Assembly (NCBI GenBank): GCA_013398955.1
Contig: VWPU01017850.1
Location: 1 to 64,000 of the forward strand
Reading direction: 5' to 3'
DNA length: 64,000 nucleotides
Source of the DNA: Callaeas wilsoni
Taxonomy: Eukaryota; Chordata; Aves; Passeriformes; Callaeidae
The notes beneath the pieces are model-generated. The model had not been told where the DNA came from and ran no database searches. It was given only the letters and a program-made list of their open reading frames with translations. This document shows positions 51,553 to 64,000 of the stretch, piece by piece (positions within the stretch are counted from its first letter, which is position 1; the number at the start of each line of letters is the position of its first letter). The position numbers were made by a program, and so were the translations under genes.

Positions 51553-54500
51553 ACCCAAAAATCACTCACCACCCACCACAAGAACTTTTTCTAACTGATC
51601 TCTACATCAGCCAGCTCAGAATGTGTTTGCTCAGGAGCTGATCTGTACCTCAGCTGCCATTCAGCCATCAGAAACATAACAAGTGCCACAAAATGGGAGT
51701 TGCTAAGGACACTCTGAGTGTAAGCAAGCCTCATTACCACCCCTCACCAGGATCTTCCAAATGGTGCTTTCCTGGGGAAGGGCACAAACAGAAAGACCAC
51801 CTGTGTTTCCCTGTTAGCACATTCTATTTACATGACCACAGGCTGGTCTTCATGTAAGACTTGCATCTTTACTATCTGCTGTAGAGAGGAAATAGGACTT
51901 GCCCAGTTTGCCATGGAGGAAAATATCATAACTGGTCGAAGATTCAGTAGCCTGTCTAGAATATTTGTGTTTTAATTCCTGCTTATATCATTGATTAATG
52001 CAGGGCCACCATCTACCATTTTATTCTCCAAAAATGCATAACCAAAGTCTGAGCTAATAGTAATTTTTTTCTCAGGTTCAGTTTATTGCCAGATGGAATA
52101 AGAAATATTAGGAGATATTGGATATCCAAAGCCAGCTTCCACTTTGCCACAAAAAGGCAGTTGTGCTAAATCAAGAGTTCTATTTTTAAAAGAGATATGC
52201 CAAGTTGACACCATTTTGGATAATAGTACATGGTCGTTTATTAAAAACATTTCTGAAGCAAATATCATAGGGGTGTATATTTTTTAAACTAGTATAATAT
52301 TTCTACATACATGCATGTGGATGTTTCACATATGTGTACAGATTCCCTGTAATTTATTCACATTCATTGGGTGTAAAAGGAAAGAGAGAGATATAAATAT
52401 TCTAAATCTGGATTAACAGCCTAAATCACAGTGAATTTATGTGTGCTAAGCAGGATCTCCTTTTCTAAGGTGCATTAATGTTTTAAAGCTCTCTGAAATT
52501 ATAAAGTGGGATTGAAAGGATAAACAGGTTAATAAAAAGCAGGCAAGATGATACAAGGTGGGATTTGTTCCTATGTCCCAGCCCTCAGAAGTTTTTACTG
52601 TCGCTGAGCAAGTATGTGAGCCTTAATGATGAGCAAATTAAATGACAGTTTAATTCCTATATATGTGGGAGTGCATGTGGTGATATCAATGATTTCTATT
52701 CACAGCAATGACTCATCTCATCTGCTTCTTGAAATTCAGCAGAGAGAACTGGACCGGCACCACGCTTCCCAGTGGCAGCACTAATTACTTTCAGATCTTA
52801 CATTGCAGGGGGATCCTCCGGACTGTTCGCAAGCACTGAGCCCTTGTGGCTAATTAGGATGTAGCCCATGACTCTGAATGAAAGCCAGAAAATTTTTGTT
52901 TAATTTTTTTCCCATAACATCTAACCATAAACCTGCTATCAAGATAACCATCTCTAATAAACAAAAAATTAATAAATTCATGACCTTTCTCTCAGGGTAA
53001 AAATAACACACTTCTCTCTAACAGAAGACTCTCAGTGTCTACGAGCATTTATCTGATATATATAAATAAAATACACATCTCTTTCTACCTAAATGCAGTT
53101 GCCAAAAATTTTTTATGCCAATAAGAATATCTCTCCCACTTAGAGGATTCTTAGTATAAATCCAAAAACTGCATCAGTAACATTTGGAAAGATGCTCAGC
53201 ACCGATATATTCAGTTCCTTTTCATCCTCTTTGGCTCTCAAGGTACTGAGGACTGTAGGACTGCTAGTAACAAAATCACTGTAATTCTCTAATACTTGTT
53301 ACCATGCCTGAAAGGGTACAGTTTGTTGCTATAAAAGGTAGGAATATTGTACTATCTATTAAAATTAAAAGCATAAATACCAAACATTAGGAAAGTTGTT
53401 CAGTAAAGGTCAACAATCAAACACTGAGTGCAGTCACTGCCATGATATTTTTTGATGTGCATGCCCAGGATATGCAGCAACAGATCATCAGAGTTTGGTC
53501 TGGCTTGTGTAGGCTTTCCTGGAAAAAGAAGAGCAGGGAGTACAGAATCCCTGAAGCAATATTTGTCTATTTTATTAAGATGATAATAGACCTCTGCTAT
53601 ATCATAGTGTTGTTTCCTTTCATCTTAATTAGAGAAGCCACGCAAAACTCTGAAGAGACTGGGTAATTATTTTAGGTCCCAGAAAGGGCCATGTGAGATG
53701 CCCTAAGCCATGCAGGGAATTGCAGAATCAAGAGATGAGTGAGACTTTGAGTGCACATTTTCTGTACAGAAAGTCAATCACAGAAAACCTGTCCTGCTTT
53801 TCAGATATAAAAAACAGCTGCACTGTTTATCAGCTTCATGGGAGGTGAGTCCTGCAGAAGACAAAACAAGTATGTTTGATTTTCTTATGTTAAAAGCAAA
53901 AATGAGAAGCTTTCAGGGCTATTAGCCAACTTCATTTGACGAGAGGTTTTAGATCCACAAAACAATCTGAAAACTGTGGATTTACTGTGTATAAATGGAA
54001 GTTTCCACTCTAACAAAAAAAAATATATTCTTTCACACTACTATTTTAAATTTTAAACACAGATTTCAAATAGCTAAACAAAATATCTGACCTTTTCAGA
54101 CAGCTTCAATACTGATGTATATCTAGCTTTGCCTGCTCAACGTGTCTGTCCTCATTCAAGGCATTATCTTTAATGTTCAAAGGGAGCAACACACAATTAT
54201 CATTTAGGTTCCTCAGATTCTTTCAAATAATTATACTTGCACTAGGCTGGAGATGTAGTCAAAATCCACTTCCCAAATTTATTTACATTTGATACAATTC
54301 AAGAAAGTAAAATAACAATATCATTTCTATGTCATTAAAGAAAGAAATGCCTTAAAAAGACAATCATATGAGAATTTCTGTTAAATTTATTCTTGGACAT
54401 CCTTAGAAGTGTAAATAGTAATATTGGTAATAATTTTTACTCTTCATTCTTGAAGAAATTATACCTTGCTACAGTCAAAATAGACATGATATATAATATA

Positions 54501-55130
54501 GAATCAGCAGCATTATCTTTCTCCCTTATTTTAATACCAAATTTTAATTTTTGTTCTGTTTTCAGTCTGAATTAATTGCCTTGTAGAAGAAGGTAATAAG
54601 AACTGTCAGATATGGAAAAGGTCTTACTTATGAAATCTCATCTAGTCAGAATACCAAGGAAGAAACAAGAGAAAATGTTTCAGTGTGATGTATCTGTCAT
54701 GATCATGAGTGTGTAATTACCGTGCTTCAGTACTGAAACAACTGCAAGTCATTTTGCTGTACACGACTTGCCTTGTGACATTACCAAGTGCATATGATTT
54801 ATTCCTGCATACAACATTGATATTAAGGCTTCTAATTGAAAGCCATATGTTAACATGATACATGTGGAAGTGTAGTTCTGCTATGAGAATACTGTAGCTT
54901 GAATCTCAGAAGACTTTAGCTTAATTTTCTGTCTCACACAGGCTCAGTCTGTGCTCTTTAGTTCACCATATATCCAACAATTGTCCTCCACCTCTATCTA
55001 TCTCTCAGCATGCCAGTCTGGTTTTCAGGTAAAGCTGATATCAGCTGAGATTCATCTCATCTGTGTTAGAAATCTAAAACTAAAGTGAGTATTCTAGAGA
55101 AAAAAACAAGTACAAAGTAGCATTCCAATT
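51553..55130. other. AT-rich unique non-coding DNA
   Basis: No gene or transposable element was recognised. The block 52640-52890 is unusually complex in sequence and contains two TAATTA sites at about 52792 and 52851. It is listed under findings as a possible conserved element. Confidence 0.55.
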
Positions 55131-55288
55131 GGGGTTTGAATTTATTCAAGGATGGAGACTCTACAGCCTTTCTGGGCAAACTGTACCAGGGTTTATTCAC
55201 TCTAACAACAAAAAAAGCTTATTTTCCTTCATGTCTTGCCTGAATTTGAAATGAGTCACTTGAATCTCTCTTTAGGTCCTTTGAATAG
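55131..55288 (-). mobile_element. CR1 LINE fragment, diverged
   Basis: The plus strand reads GGGGTTTGAATTTATTCAAG, GATGGAGACTCTACAGCCTT, TCTGGGCAAACTGTACCAGG, then CTTATTTTCCTTCATG. This is the reverse complement of a CR1 ORF2 tail ('aatatctccaaggatggagactccacaacctctctgggcaacctgttccag'). Only about 160 bp can be followed. Confidence 0.75.
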
Positions 55289-57129
55289 AAGTACACCAAA
55301 AAATTTGCTTAAATTTTTGCCTAGATGTTGAATGTCTAAAGCTTAATGAAGTGAAACACCCAGAATTACCAGCTGCAGTCAAATAGGTTGGTAGTCAGAG
55401 GAATAAACTCCTGAGGGTATAAACTATATAATTCAAGTCCTTAGTCTCATTAAGGAATTTGAACTTGCATTTCCACATTTGGATGATTTAGCCATTAGAG
55501 TATTAGACTATTTGAAGTAGTGAAGAAGTAGTTTTCTATCTCTCTTTTTTCCATTTTTTTCCTTTTTTTTTTTTCATTAGCTGACTTACATTCCAAGCAG
55601 ATTCCTGTTTTGGATGCCCAGAAAAAGGAAGATAAAATAGTTACTGTTCTGAGTTAGCCCACTATCTACTCATCACACTATTTACACCAAACTCTTCCCA
55701 CATTGCTTCCTTCTGGATAGTTATGGAAGCTCTCTTCAGGGCTGACTACTGAAAATATGCATCTGTCATGAACCCTTTTCCCCCTGCTCCCTGAGTATTA
55801 GGGGGAAAATGGGCCTCTAACTGTGATAACTTCATGGATGTGTACATTTTAGACCTTAATCCTGTATATATGATAGAACTGCATACAGTGCTGTAGTACT
55901 ACATGCACTGAAGGTTTGACTCAGCTGTGGACAACAGTTAATTTACACTTTGTGTGTAAATCCACATCCATCACTTCCATTTTTTATGCAGAGTGGGACA
56001 TCTTCAGCCGTGCCTTTTACTACAGCATGAATGCACAGTTTCTAACATCTACACATGGCTCGCTTCTCCTCATAACACCTTCCCAGGGAAAAAAATAGAT
56101 GCATAATGTTTTCATTTGGTTTTTTTCTTGTTTTTTTTTTCTTTTTTAATAACATCTATATGAATATTACTGTACTCTTGTAATAGAAATTATACGGTAA
56201 ATAAAATATGCCACAAGTTGGAGGCAGTAAGCAATTATGTTTGAGGCTATCCTCATCCTAGGGGAATTAATTCTATAGCTCGTGACTGGAGTCTCCCCAG
56301 CTCAATTCCCCACCTCCCTTTCCCTTTTCTCTTGCTCAGTGGCATGGTGCCCAAAGGCAGTTACATATATAGAAGAGTTTTCCATAGCTGCTTGTGTCCG
56401 TGAGACACCACTGATTTTCTGACAAGCAGCAAAATCCCTGTTTAATTAGGTAAAGCTAAAGAGCCTTAGAGGACTACATAGCTTTTTTGCATATGCAGTC
56501 ATGTAAACATAGAATCCATCCCCTTTAGAGTTATTGGACTGGACCTGTTTTAGCTCTGGGAATTATTAGAGATACTGTGAGTACAAATCTTTAATGTAAT
56601 TCAGTTATAAGACACAGGGAGTCTTTTCCATTTCTGTTGAGACCTCTGTTGAATCCTCTCTTAATTATGTTATACACTGGTCAGCATTGAGAAGCCAACC
56701 GACGGGTTAAATTTATTGCGGAGAAATATTTGAATAAAATACCATTGTTCCCTCTGATGAACACAGTTCACATTTAAACAATGTTTAGTCATGTCCTTAA
56801 CTTGAAAGTACAGGAATAAATCAACAACTTCTGGGCACTACTGAGGTTACTACTGTAAATACACATAGATTCTCTACTAGACTAGTAGGGTTCTCAAATA
56901 ATGGAAAGTTGTTTAATGGAAACACCTAGCCTTCTGTGGGTATGTTTATAGGCCATTTTCTTATTTAACTGTTCCTTGATATGGTGCTGTTACTTTTACC
57001 ATACTAAAGCAATTTATTAGATTGGACAGTACAGAGAAAAAAAAACAGAAAAAAAAAATTAAGCCTGTAAATTTAGTAAAGGGCTTACTGATCTTCACTG
57101 CATAAAAAGAAACATGCCCATCACAATAA
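55289..57129. other. AT-rich unique non-coding DNA
   Basis: No gene or repeat was recognised. T-rich tracts lie near 55560 and 56130. Confidence 0.55.
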
Positions 57130-57619
57130 GAGAGGTGATTCTATCCCACCTGCTGCATCCAGCCCTGGAATCCTCAGTACAGGAGGCTCAGTACATGGAG
57201 CGATTGGAGTGGGTCCAGAGGAGGCCACAAAGATGACGAGAAGACTGGAGCACCTCTCCTATGGAGAAAGGCTGAGAGAGCTGGAGGTTGTTCAGCCTGG
57301 AGGAGAGATGCTCCAGGGTGACCTTAAGGTGGCCTTTCAATATATAAAGGGGGCTTATTAAAAAGGCGTGTGTATATACATATATATATATATATATATA
57401 TTTCTATATATATACATATATATATGTATATATGTATGTATGTATTTACCAGGATTGTACTGACAGGACAAGGCGCAACGGTTTGAAACTGAAAGAATAG
57501 ACTCAGATTAGACATAAGGAAGACTTTTGTGGTTTGGGGTATTTTTTGTTAATTAAGGTATTGAGACATTCCAACAGGTAGCCCACAGAAGTTGTGAATT
57601 ACCCATCATTGGAAGTGTG
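57130..57619 (+). mobile_element. CR1 LINE fragment interrupted by a microsatellite
   Basis: The plus strand shows GAGGTGATTCTATCCCACCT, TGCATCCAGCCCTGGAATCC, GAGTGGGTCCAGAGGAGGCC, ACTGGAGCACCTCTCCTATG, GAGAGAGCTGGAGGTTGTTC and TTCAATATATAAAGGGGGCT. It is then broken by a TA-rich array and resumes with TGACAGGACAAGGCGCAACG, GATTAGACATAAGGAAGACT and a CATTGGAAGTGTGA end. A second, smaller insertion relative to the expected sequence lies at about 57528-57560. ORF2 coding is destroyed. Confidence 0.93.
57370..57446. repeat. (TA)n/(TATG)n compound microsatellite inside CR1
   Basis: About 75 bp of alternating TA is interrupted by CA, TTTC and GTATG variants and ends in TGTATGTATGTATT. It sits where CR1 should read continuously from the 'aaagggggctta' block to the 'gacaggacaagg' block, so it arose or expanded within the element. 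Confidence 0.97.
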
Positions 57620-59270
57620 ATTTATGATTATGATGATTTAGAGTCCCCATATGTCCCTTCAGATATATTCATCACCATTATAAAATCACTGAGGTTTTAA
57701 AAGTTAATTTTCCTCCTTTGGTTGAAAGGATGTAGAAGATAAACTGTATTGAGAAAAAAAATGTGTACAACCAGTACTGGAGAAATCAAGTAAGTCAATA
57801 TTGTGTTAACCTACAAAAGACAAAGGCATCTACAATCTGTCCCCCACCCAGGCATGCTCACAGTCTGAACCACTCAGGAGTAGGGTTAAGCCTTATCTCC
57901 AAGCTTGTGCATCTGTCTTTCTTTCCCTCACCTTTGCTGTGAACCCTACATTTCAAAATCCTTGTCCAAAAAAATAAACCTAACAAAAAGTTATTCATTT
58001 AACTAACCACTCTTCTGCATTGCTTCCCTGCAGATATAGGTAATAATAAATAAGGCAGACTTAAAAATAAATAGAACAAGCAGTTGATTTACAATCCAGT
58101 CTCTCCAACTTATGAGTTAAAAGCACAGGAAAACAATTGAACTCTATTGAATATGAGCGTATCCGAGCTACTGCAGATAGAGGGGAGTCTAACTCAAGGA
58201 CTCTGCAGTAAGAAACCAAACTCCACTAGGAGTCTCATCGAAGCAGTAGGAAGGAAAAACAAAAATTGAGATTGCTGAATGAAAGGCAGAATCAATACTT
58301 CTTTTTAATCTTTCAAAATTCTGTCCTCTTTATAAGAAAACAAATCACTCTTCTAGACTATTCGAAACTGCAGAAAGAACTCCAATGAAATAGAAAAATT
58401 ACATGGTTAAGTAGCAATGTCTGGATATTTAGAAACTCTGTGATCAGATCAATAGCTTGGGGTATGTGAGTCATTGTTTAATACATAGAATTTTTCTAGA
58501 AACATTTGTCAGCCTCTTGTCATGTACTGTGTTTTGTTTTTTTCTTATTTTTCCAGGAACAGTCCACATAAGAGTTTTTATGTAAGTGCTCAATGGCTTA
58601 AAGAACTCTTAAGTACATCAGAGAGGGTATGAAAACCAGCTAAAAAGTTTTCTAAGTAATTTTATCTCCAAATTGCTTGGTTTGTCCCAAGTTCTCAGCC
58701 ATCTATTTTCATCCTGAAAGCAGCTCATCCTCAGTGCTGGTGGCAAAATTGTTACAAAGAGGGATTTGCTTAGTGTGCCTAATGTTGAGAGCACCTAATG
58801 TTCTGAAAAATGAATTTGGAAAACTTCCCAGCTTGCACATCTGCCCCTAAAACATGAGAATAATGGGCTGAATATGAGGAGGGAGGATTAAGTGAATACT
58901 TCCTTTCCTCTGCCTTCCTTTACCTAAACTCATGTGGTCCCTCTGGATGACCTTTACCTTAAGCACTGCCTCACAGAATCCAGGCCACTAGCTAGCTTAA
59001 AAAAGCAAGAGACATATCTGACGGGCAGATGTATGGATGTGATACTGCAAATCAGCTGGTTATATGAACACCATATGTCAGCAGTTGGAAAGAAGGTGCA
59101 TTGGAAGAAAACTCACACTATGATTAATTAGTAGCTTGAGAGGTCTTTTCTTGCTGCTACTCTTTTCCTTTCTTTTGTATTAGTGACTCTCATCTTGCCC
59201 TGTTAATGAAAAAAGTGCATCAAAATACATGAAGGACTGAATAGTCTCTAAATTAATTAAAGATGGATAA
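57620..59270. other. AT-rich unique non-coding DNA
   Basis: No gene or repeat was recognised. Confidence 0.55.
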
Positions 59271-59575
59271 TAGAATCACAGCATTAAAAGATGAAGAGGA
59301 TTCTCAGATCATCACTTCCTTTTCCTGCTTTATGCAGCTGTTTCACAGAATGTACTTTCTTAACCTCCATCTACTTGGCAGTATGATCCAAGAAGTTTGG
59401 CTTCAGCTATTTGCAGTCTGGGACAATCCCAAACCATAATATATGTCACTGTCAGAAAACATTTTCCTGATAATCAACCTAAACATTCCATGTTTAGGTT
59501 GATTAGCTCTCATTAGCTTTTACAACAGAAATCAGATGAAATTACTTATTTCGTCCTCTGTGTTTAAATCTAGGC
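59271..59575 (-). mobile_element. Ancient CR1-like LINE 3' end
   Basis: The plus strand begins TAGAATCACAGCATTAAAAG and continues with CTCAGATCATCACTTCC, GACAATCCCAAACC, CACTGTCAGAAAACATTTTC, then CAACCTAAACATTCC and ATTACTTATTTCGTCCTCTG. This is the order of an old CR1 3' end in reverse complement ('tagaatcatagaat ... ctgtcagaaaattcttcctaatatctaacctaaa ... ttacttcttgttctatcc'). It is strongly diverged. A perfect hairpin interrupts it at 59471-59505. Confidence 0.6.
59471..59505. repeat. Perfect 15-bp inverted repeat with 5-nt loop
   Basis: The left arm TAATCAACCTAAACA (59471-59485) and right arm TGTTTAGGTTGATTA (59491-59505) are exact reverse complements separated by TTCCA. The left arm fits the CR1 sequence around it, while the right arm departs from the CR1 order. 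It may therefore be an inverted copy of the left arm. Confidence 0.97.
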
Positions 59576-62500
59576 ATGGAAAATTAAATAATGAATTTAA
59601 AACAGATCTCCAGAGGACAAACATATCCAATACCTGTTCTAGCTCCACCTGCTTATCAAACCTATTGAAACTATAGCTGGTTAGCCCTCACCTCGAACTG
59701 TCAATTGATGTTTCCTCTTGCTGATCACCTTTGCTATCAGTGCTTGCAACCAGTGATGCTGAAAGCCTGCACTCTGGATGTCTGCCTCAAGCAGGTATTT
59801 ACTAATTCATTTTAGACTTCAGTTAGAAAGATTCCGCTGGGGAATGAAAGAGAATTACTGGCTTTTAAAAATATATTAGTACCTCTGATGCAAATAGGAA
59901 AACGGAAAAATTGTGAATGGATTGAATGTGATATACAAATAATTTATTTTTTAACTACCAAAAAATGACCAAATTTTGGATCAAATAAAACTCCCTTGGA
60001 AATTTGACAGCATCCACTTTGCTAATAACAGTATCCTCCTTCAGGTATGTACCACCACTTTAGTGAGCTACTATCCTGGTGGAAAAGACAGTGTAAATAC
60101 AGTCTGATCCATTTCATACAAAATCAGCCAAGTATGAACAGACAGCATGGAAAGTTTGGAGAGCTCAAACAGTCCTTCCATCTTCAGATGGAAAGGGCCA
60201 GTCAACTCTAGCCAGCAAGCAATGCCTCAGGGCAAAACTCTCTTCAGCTATCATACTGGGATCTAGAATGGACTGTCTGAATTTCACCTTGATGTCTGCT
60301 TGCGCTGTACATGCTTCCCAGAGCTTCAGCATTTTGTTTTCAAATATTTTGTCTGTTTTGTGCATTTTCCAGTTCAGAATCTTGTGCCCTGAACCAGGGT
60401 TTCACTATATTGACTTCCATTTTATACAGAAGGTAAGTACAGTACAAATACATAGTGCACTCCATGGAAAGGTAAAATGGATTTTGGGTGCTACTACAAT
60501 TTTCCTTAATGTGTCTGCAATAACTGACAGTCTCTAGCCTCCACACAATACCCATTCCTTTTAGAAAGTAAGAAATATATCTGTTATCTGATATAAATTT
60601 TGAGGTTTTAAGTGGGATCACTAACCACAGCCCCAGTACATTGAATGCTAACTGACATCAATTATTGGAAAGTACTAGTACATCTTCCTTTTAGCAGAAA
60701 ATATCAAAAAACTACATGGAACAAAATAATTTTTAAGGCAAGCACTAAGCAGAATTCACTTCGGAACTATTTCACTTCAAGCAAACCTAGTGTCAGAAAA
60801 AGTAAAGGTAAGATGAATAAATAAAGATGTTTTTCTCTTACCTTCTAGTTTTCTCCCAGGCCAGTTTGCTCTTGTGGGATTTTTGAAGGTGCTGTTCTTA
60901 GCAAAATTTATCATACCTGAAGGACAAAAACATAGCCAGATGTTTGCCTGTAGACTTTGCAAATAGATGCTACCAGGTTTTATCTTAAGATTGTTCTACT
61001 AGTTTGATTGCATAATTTAATTCTATGTCTGGCATGGAATTCTTCTCCTTCATCTACCAGCCACAAAACTGCTGTCTTTTCTTTGTTTAAAAGTGAGGAG
61101 ATGTTGATCCTTCTCTCAGATAAGATATTAAAGCAAAGTTCCATTTATATTTGTTAAACATAATGTTGTTACAAGTGAATTATACGCCAAATTGTACTTA
61201 TAAAAGAAAACATCCATTATTATAATTATAACGGCTCCTACTTTGAATTTAGAAATATACATTAGCTAATGTAAGACAGAAGCTCTTACAACTAAATACT
61301 CAGTCATTATTGTGCACACAGTAATTTTTCCATCATATAATGTCTAGATTTTTAAACAAACTCTAGAGTTAGAAAAGTGAAGATATCTGAATTGAGAAGT
61401 TCTACTTAAATGAAATCTATCTCTATATATAGATATTTATACACACATGCAATTATGAATAAATAAAGCATTTCATAGATGTATTAGACTGTGGAAGCAT
61501 CTCCTAGGAATCAGGCTCTTTCACATGTCACACTAAGATATGAGCCAAAATAAGATTACGGCCACTATCAGAGTGCTGTAGAGTGAACTACCCTGTGAAG
61601 TCAGATGAGTGCCCATTGGGACACACAGGGACACACAGGGACACACACTCCAATGACGGATTTATCCACACCTTTGACTGAAGTCCAAGAATCAAAACAA
61701 AAAAAATAAGACAGCGTTTGCAGTGCATTTTCACATCAGCCATTTTGTTAGCCATTGGCAGTCCATTAGCTACACTTTGCTCTCCTCTTAAATGTATTAT
61801 ACAACTTACTTATATTTAGAAAGTTTCCTTATAAATTTGTAAATGCGAGTGTTTTTAAGGCCAGATTTAAAGAAGCTGACTGTGGCAAAATGAACATTTG
61901 TGGTTAACTTTATGATGTTGTCCAGTTTTATTGTACAGTCCCAACCAGTGAAAAGTGATGCCCTTATGGTTGTCTGAGCCTGTGGAGGATACTGTGATGG
62001 GAGAGAAGAAGCTAAACCATGGAATTTGTCTCATTTCATAACGGTTCTTTTGGAAAACCTCTCTGCAGTCCTCTTGAGACACACTAAAATTCGCTAAAGC
62101 TTTTCCTCTATCACTTCTGTAGCTTTCAATAATCTTACCTTCATCACCTTTCACAACTGTCCCTCCCACTCATATTTACATAGTGTTGGAAACAGCATTC
62201 AGCTTAGTTATACCCTTTAAATAGCAAAATAATGGAAACACTATAATTAAATAAAAATAATTCATCCGCAAAATCCAGGATAAATAAGCAGCAGGAATAT
62301 ACAGAAAATATAGTCTATCACTGAAGTACCAAGTCCTGTGCCAAGGCAGTTGCAATAAAGTATTTGAAGGGTCATTTATTTTGTAAAACCATTTTTGTTG
62401 TTATTGGATTTACCAAAATTGCTCATCCACTGAAAAGTTTTGTCAGCATTATCTAGATTTTACATAAAGGTGTCCATAAAAGCAGTATTTGAACTTCCAC

Positions 62501-64000
62501 TTTAGGTTCACTGTCTCTTCTTTTTAGCTTTTAATTCTGTTCAAAACACAATTTTGATCCATTTAGCTATTTAAAAAAAATTCTAAGGCACTCCACAAGA
62601 AAGTATGGAATACTCTAATTAAAATACATTAAAAAAAAATTGTAGAAGCTTATTAAGTGGAACAGTTAAATTCATAAATTTGCTCACCTTTAGCTACTCT
62701 TTATCTTTTGGGACTCTTTTTTCATGATGTATTGGTATGCTCAAATGTACTGTTTTCATTCTTGCATGTTTCCAATCTCAGACGCCCTGATGGCACTTAA
62801 TTACCAGTTAATAAGGTTGGCTCCTAAACTAGCTGATAGTCAGCTCAGCAGTGAAGCCAGGCCATGATTCTGTCCCATCAATAACAGAAATAGTACAGAG
62901 TTGTGTCAAGTGCTATGTCCTATAATCAGCACTTTTCTGTGCCAGAGCCCTTTGGTTTGACAGGAGATTCAAACAGATCATACACATGGTATTGACACAA
63001 ATTCTTTTAAGAGCACTTGTTTTCATGTTGAGTTCATCCCTGGCTCTGGTGGATTGCCTTACTTGTGTATTTTCACAATCTCTGTTCATTTTGCTACCTG
63101 TCCTAAAGGCCCCACTGTGCTCATATCTTGTGATAAAAATATGTCAATGAAACACCCATCTTGCTGCTTTGGCACTGTAATAAACATACCCCAAAGCCAG
63201 TCCCAAGACTTAAATATGTGTCCAAGTCTATTGCATGAGTAGAGAGTAGCGATTTCCTTTCAGTGCCTTAGTATGCAGTATATGCCCTAAGTGCAGCTAG
63301 TTTGGGAACAAAGAAAGAGTCATCCTGTCCTATAACTTTCTTTAATAAATAAGATCTAATGATAACAACATCCCTGTTGAAAAACACAGACAACTGATCA
63401 AAAACTATAATAAAAAAGAATACATAAATGCACTATTAGTCAGTGAAAATAGATGTGGTAGGGTGCAGGATTATTTATACCAGACCTGAAAATAACTGAT
63501 TTGTAATAGCCTTAATGTTTCTTGTTCTGCTGCCAACACACCCCAACCATTTTATGTGCAATTATCATGAAATAATACACCAGAACTGACCAACTGTTCG
63601 AAATATTCTGTGTCACAGATTTACAATTGAAGTCAATTAGTTAAAGATTTTTTTAATAAGTTGATTTTTAAACCATAGCTCTGTGATTAGTTTATAGTTA
63701 TTAATAGAGAATGTATTAGGACAAAATGTGCTTCTTAATTAATTTTTTTTTACATTTACATTTACACTCTCCAGTATTATTTATGTCCAATTTCCACTGC
63801 TGGAATCAACCCTGCTGTGAAATTGCAGCCTTCTGAAGCATTTGGCAACTGAAAAACCTAGCTATGAAATTTTGTTCATCATCACATTTTTCCCTTTTTC
63901 AATTTTACACTTAATTATAGACCATTAAATCAGTCCTCAATAAATGTATAAGATTTTCTGTCTTATGCAGAGTGATTCTTTATTTACCATCATTGACAGA
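59576..64000. other. AT-rich unique non-coding DNA
   Basis: No gene or transposable element was recognised. It contains a small tandem repeat at 61618-61647. A minus-strand open frame at 61867-62169 begins with GTG instead of ATG and has no recognisable domain. An exon-like interval at 60373-60432 is described under findings. Confidence 0.55.
61618..61647. repeat. Three tandem copies of GGGACACACA
   Basis: Three perfect 10-bp units follow one another. It is a minimal tandem repeat with no evident function. Confidence 0.95.

Noticed and set aside
61867..62169. 100-codon minus-strand frame as a gene
   Set aside because: It begins with GTG, which is not a normal start in vertebrate nuclear genes. 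It has no recognisable domain or promoter context.
1..64000. Many small open frames (60-135 codons) on both strands as genes
   Set aside because: They are the lengths expected by chance. They overlap antisense frames, have no domains or consistent splice context, and several start at codons other than ATG. The protein-like ones outside the candidate exon are CR1 remnants.

Overview
The window looks like AT-rich, gene-poor nuclear DNA from a bird. The main evidence is about a dozen 5'-truncated CR1 LINE fragments, the dominant retrotransposon family of birds and other sauropsids. Two solo long terminal repeats (LTRs) resemble endogenous-retrovirus LTRs that I recall from many non-galliform birds. 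CR1 alone would also fit a crocodilian or turtle. The young-looking CR1 copies plus these LTRs make a neoavian bird the best guess, and the species cannot be named. Nothing here looks bacterial, organellar or plasmid-borne. All family names were assigned by reading the sequence, without a database search.

Layout. 1-13,996 is AT-rich unique DNA with one probable ancient repeat remnant near 3.65 kb. 14.0-14.5 kb is a GC-richer tract that looks repeat-derived. CR1 copies lie at 16.2-16.8 and 21.05-21.4 kb (minus). At 21.8-22.0 kb a TATA-like box, an ATG, a signal-peptide-like stretch and a strong splice donor form the best candidate coding exon. 23.0-23.76 kb is GC-richer and ends in a 13-A run. 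A solo LTR (plus) lies at 27.97-28.38 kb. At 31.2 kb a pure (AATAG)15 array abuts a CR1 3' end (minus). CR1 pieces follow at 35.1 (minus), 38.4-39.3 (plus, the longest) and 41.9 kb (minus, ancient). A second solo LTR (minus) lies at 44.39-44.96 kb. Further CR1 copies are at 46.3 (plus), 47.3 (minus, ancient), 51.3 (plus), 55.1 (minus), 57.1 (plus, with a TA-rich microsatellite inside it) and 59.3 kb (minus, ancient, with a 15-bp perfect hairpin). The rest to 64,000 is AT-rich unique DNA.

Coding content. I recognise no complete gene and no exon of a named gene. All open frames are short (135 residues at most). The most protein-like are degraded CR1 ORF2 ends. The window is therefore intergenic DNA or part of a very large intron. 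There is no operon-like organisation, no CRISPR array and no recognisable tRNA or rRNA.

The most useful leads are the candidate signal-peptide first exon at 21.9 kb, the hairpin in the 59.3 kb CR1 (a possible template-switch scar), the pentanucleotide array at a CR1 tail, the recurrent GGGGTTTTT motif, and four unique blocks with clustered homeodomain-type sites that could be conserved regulatory elements. I did not find a convincing new biological system.
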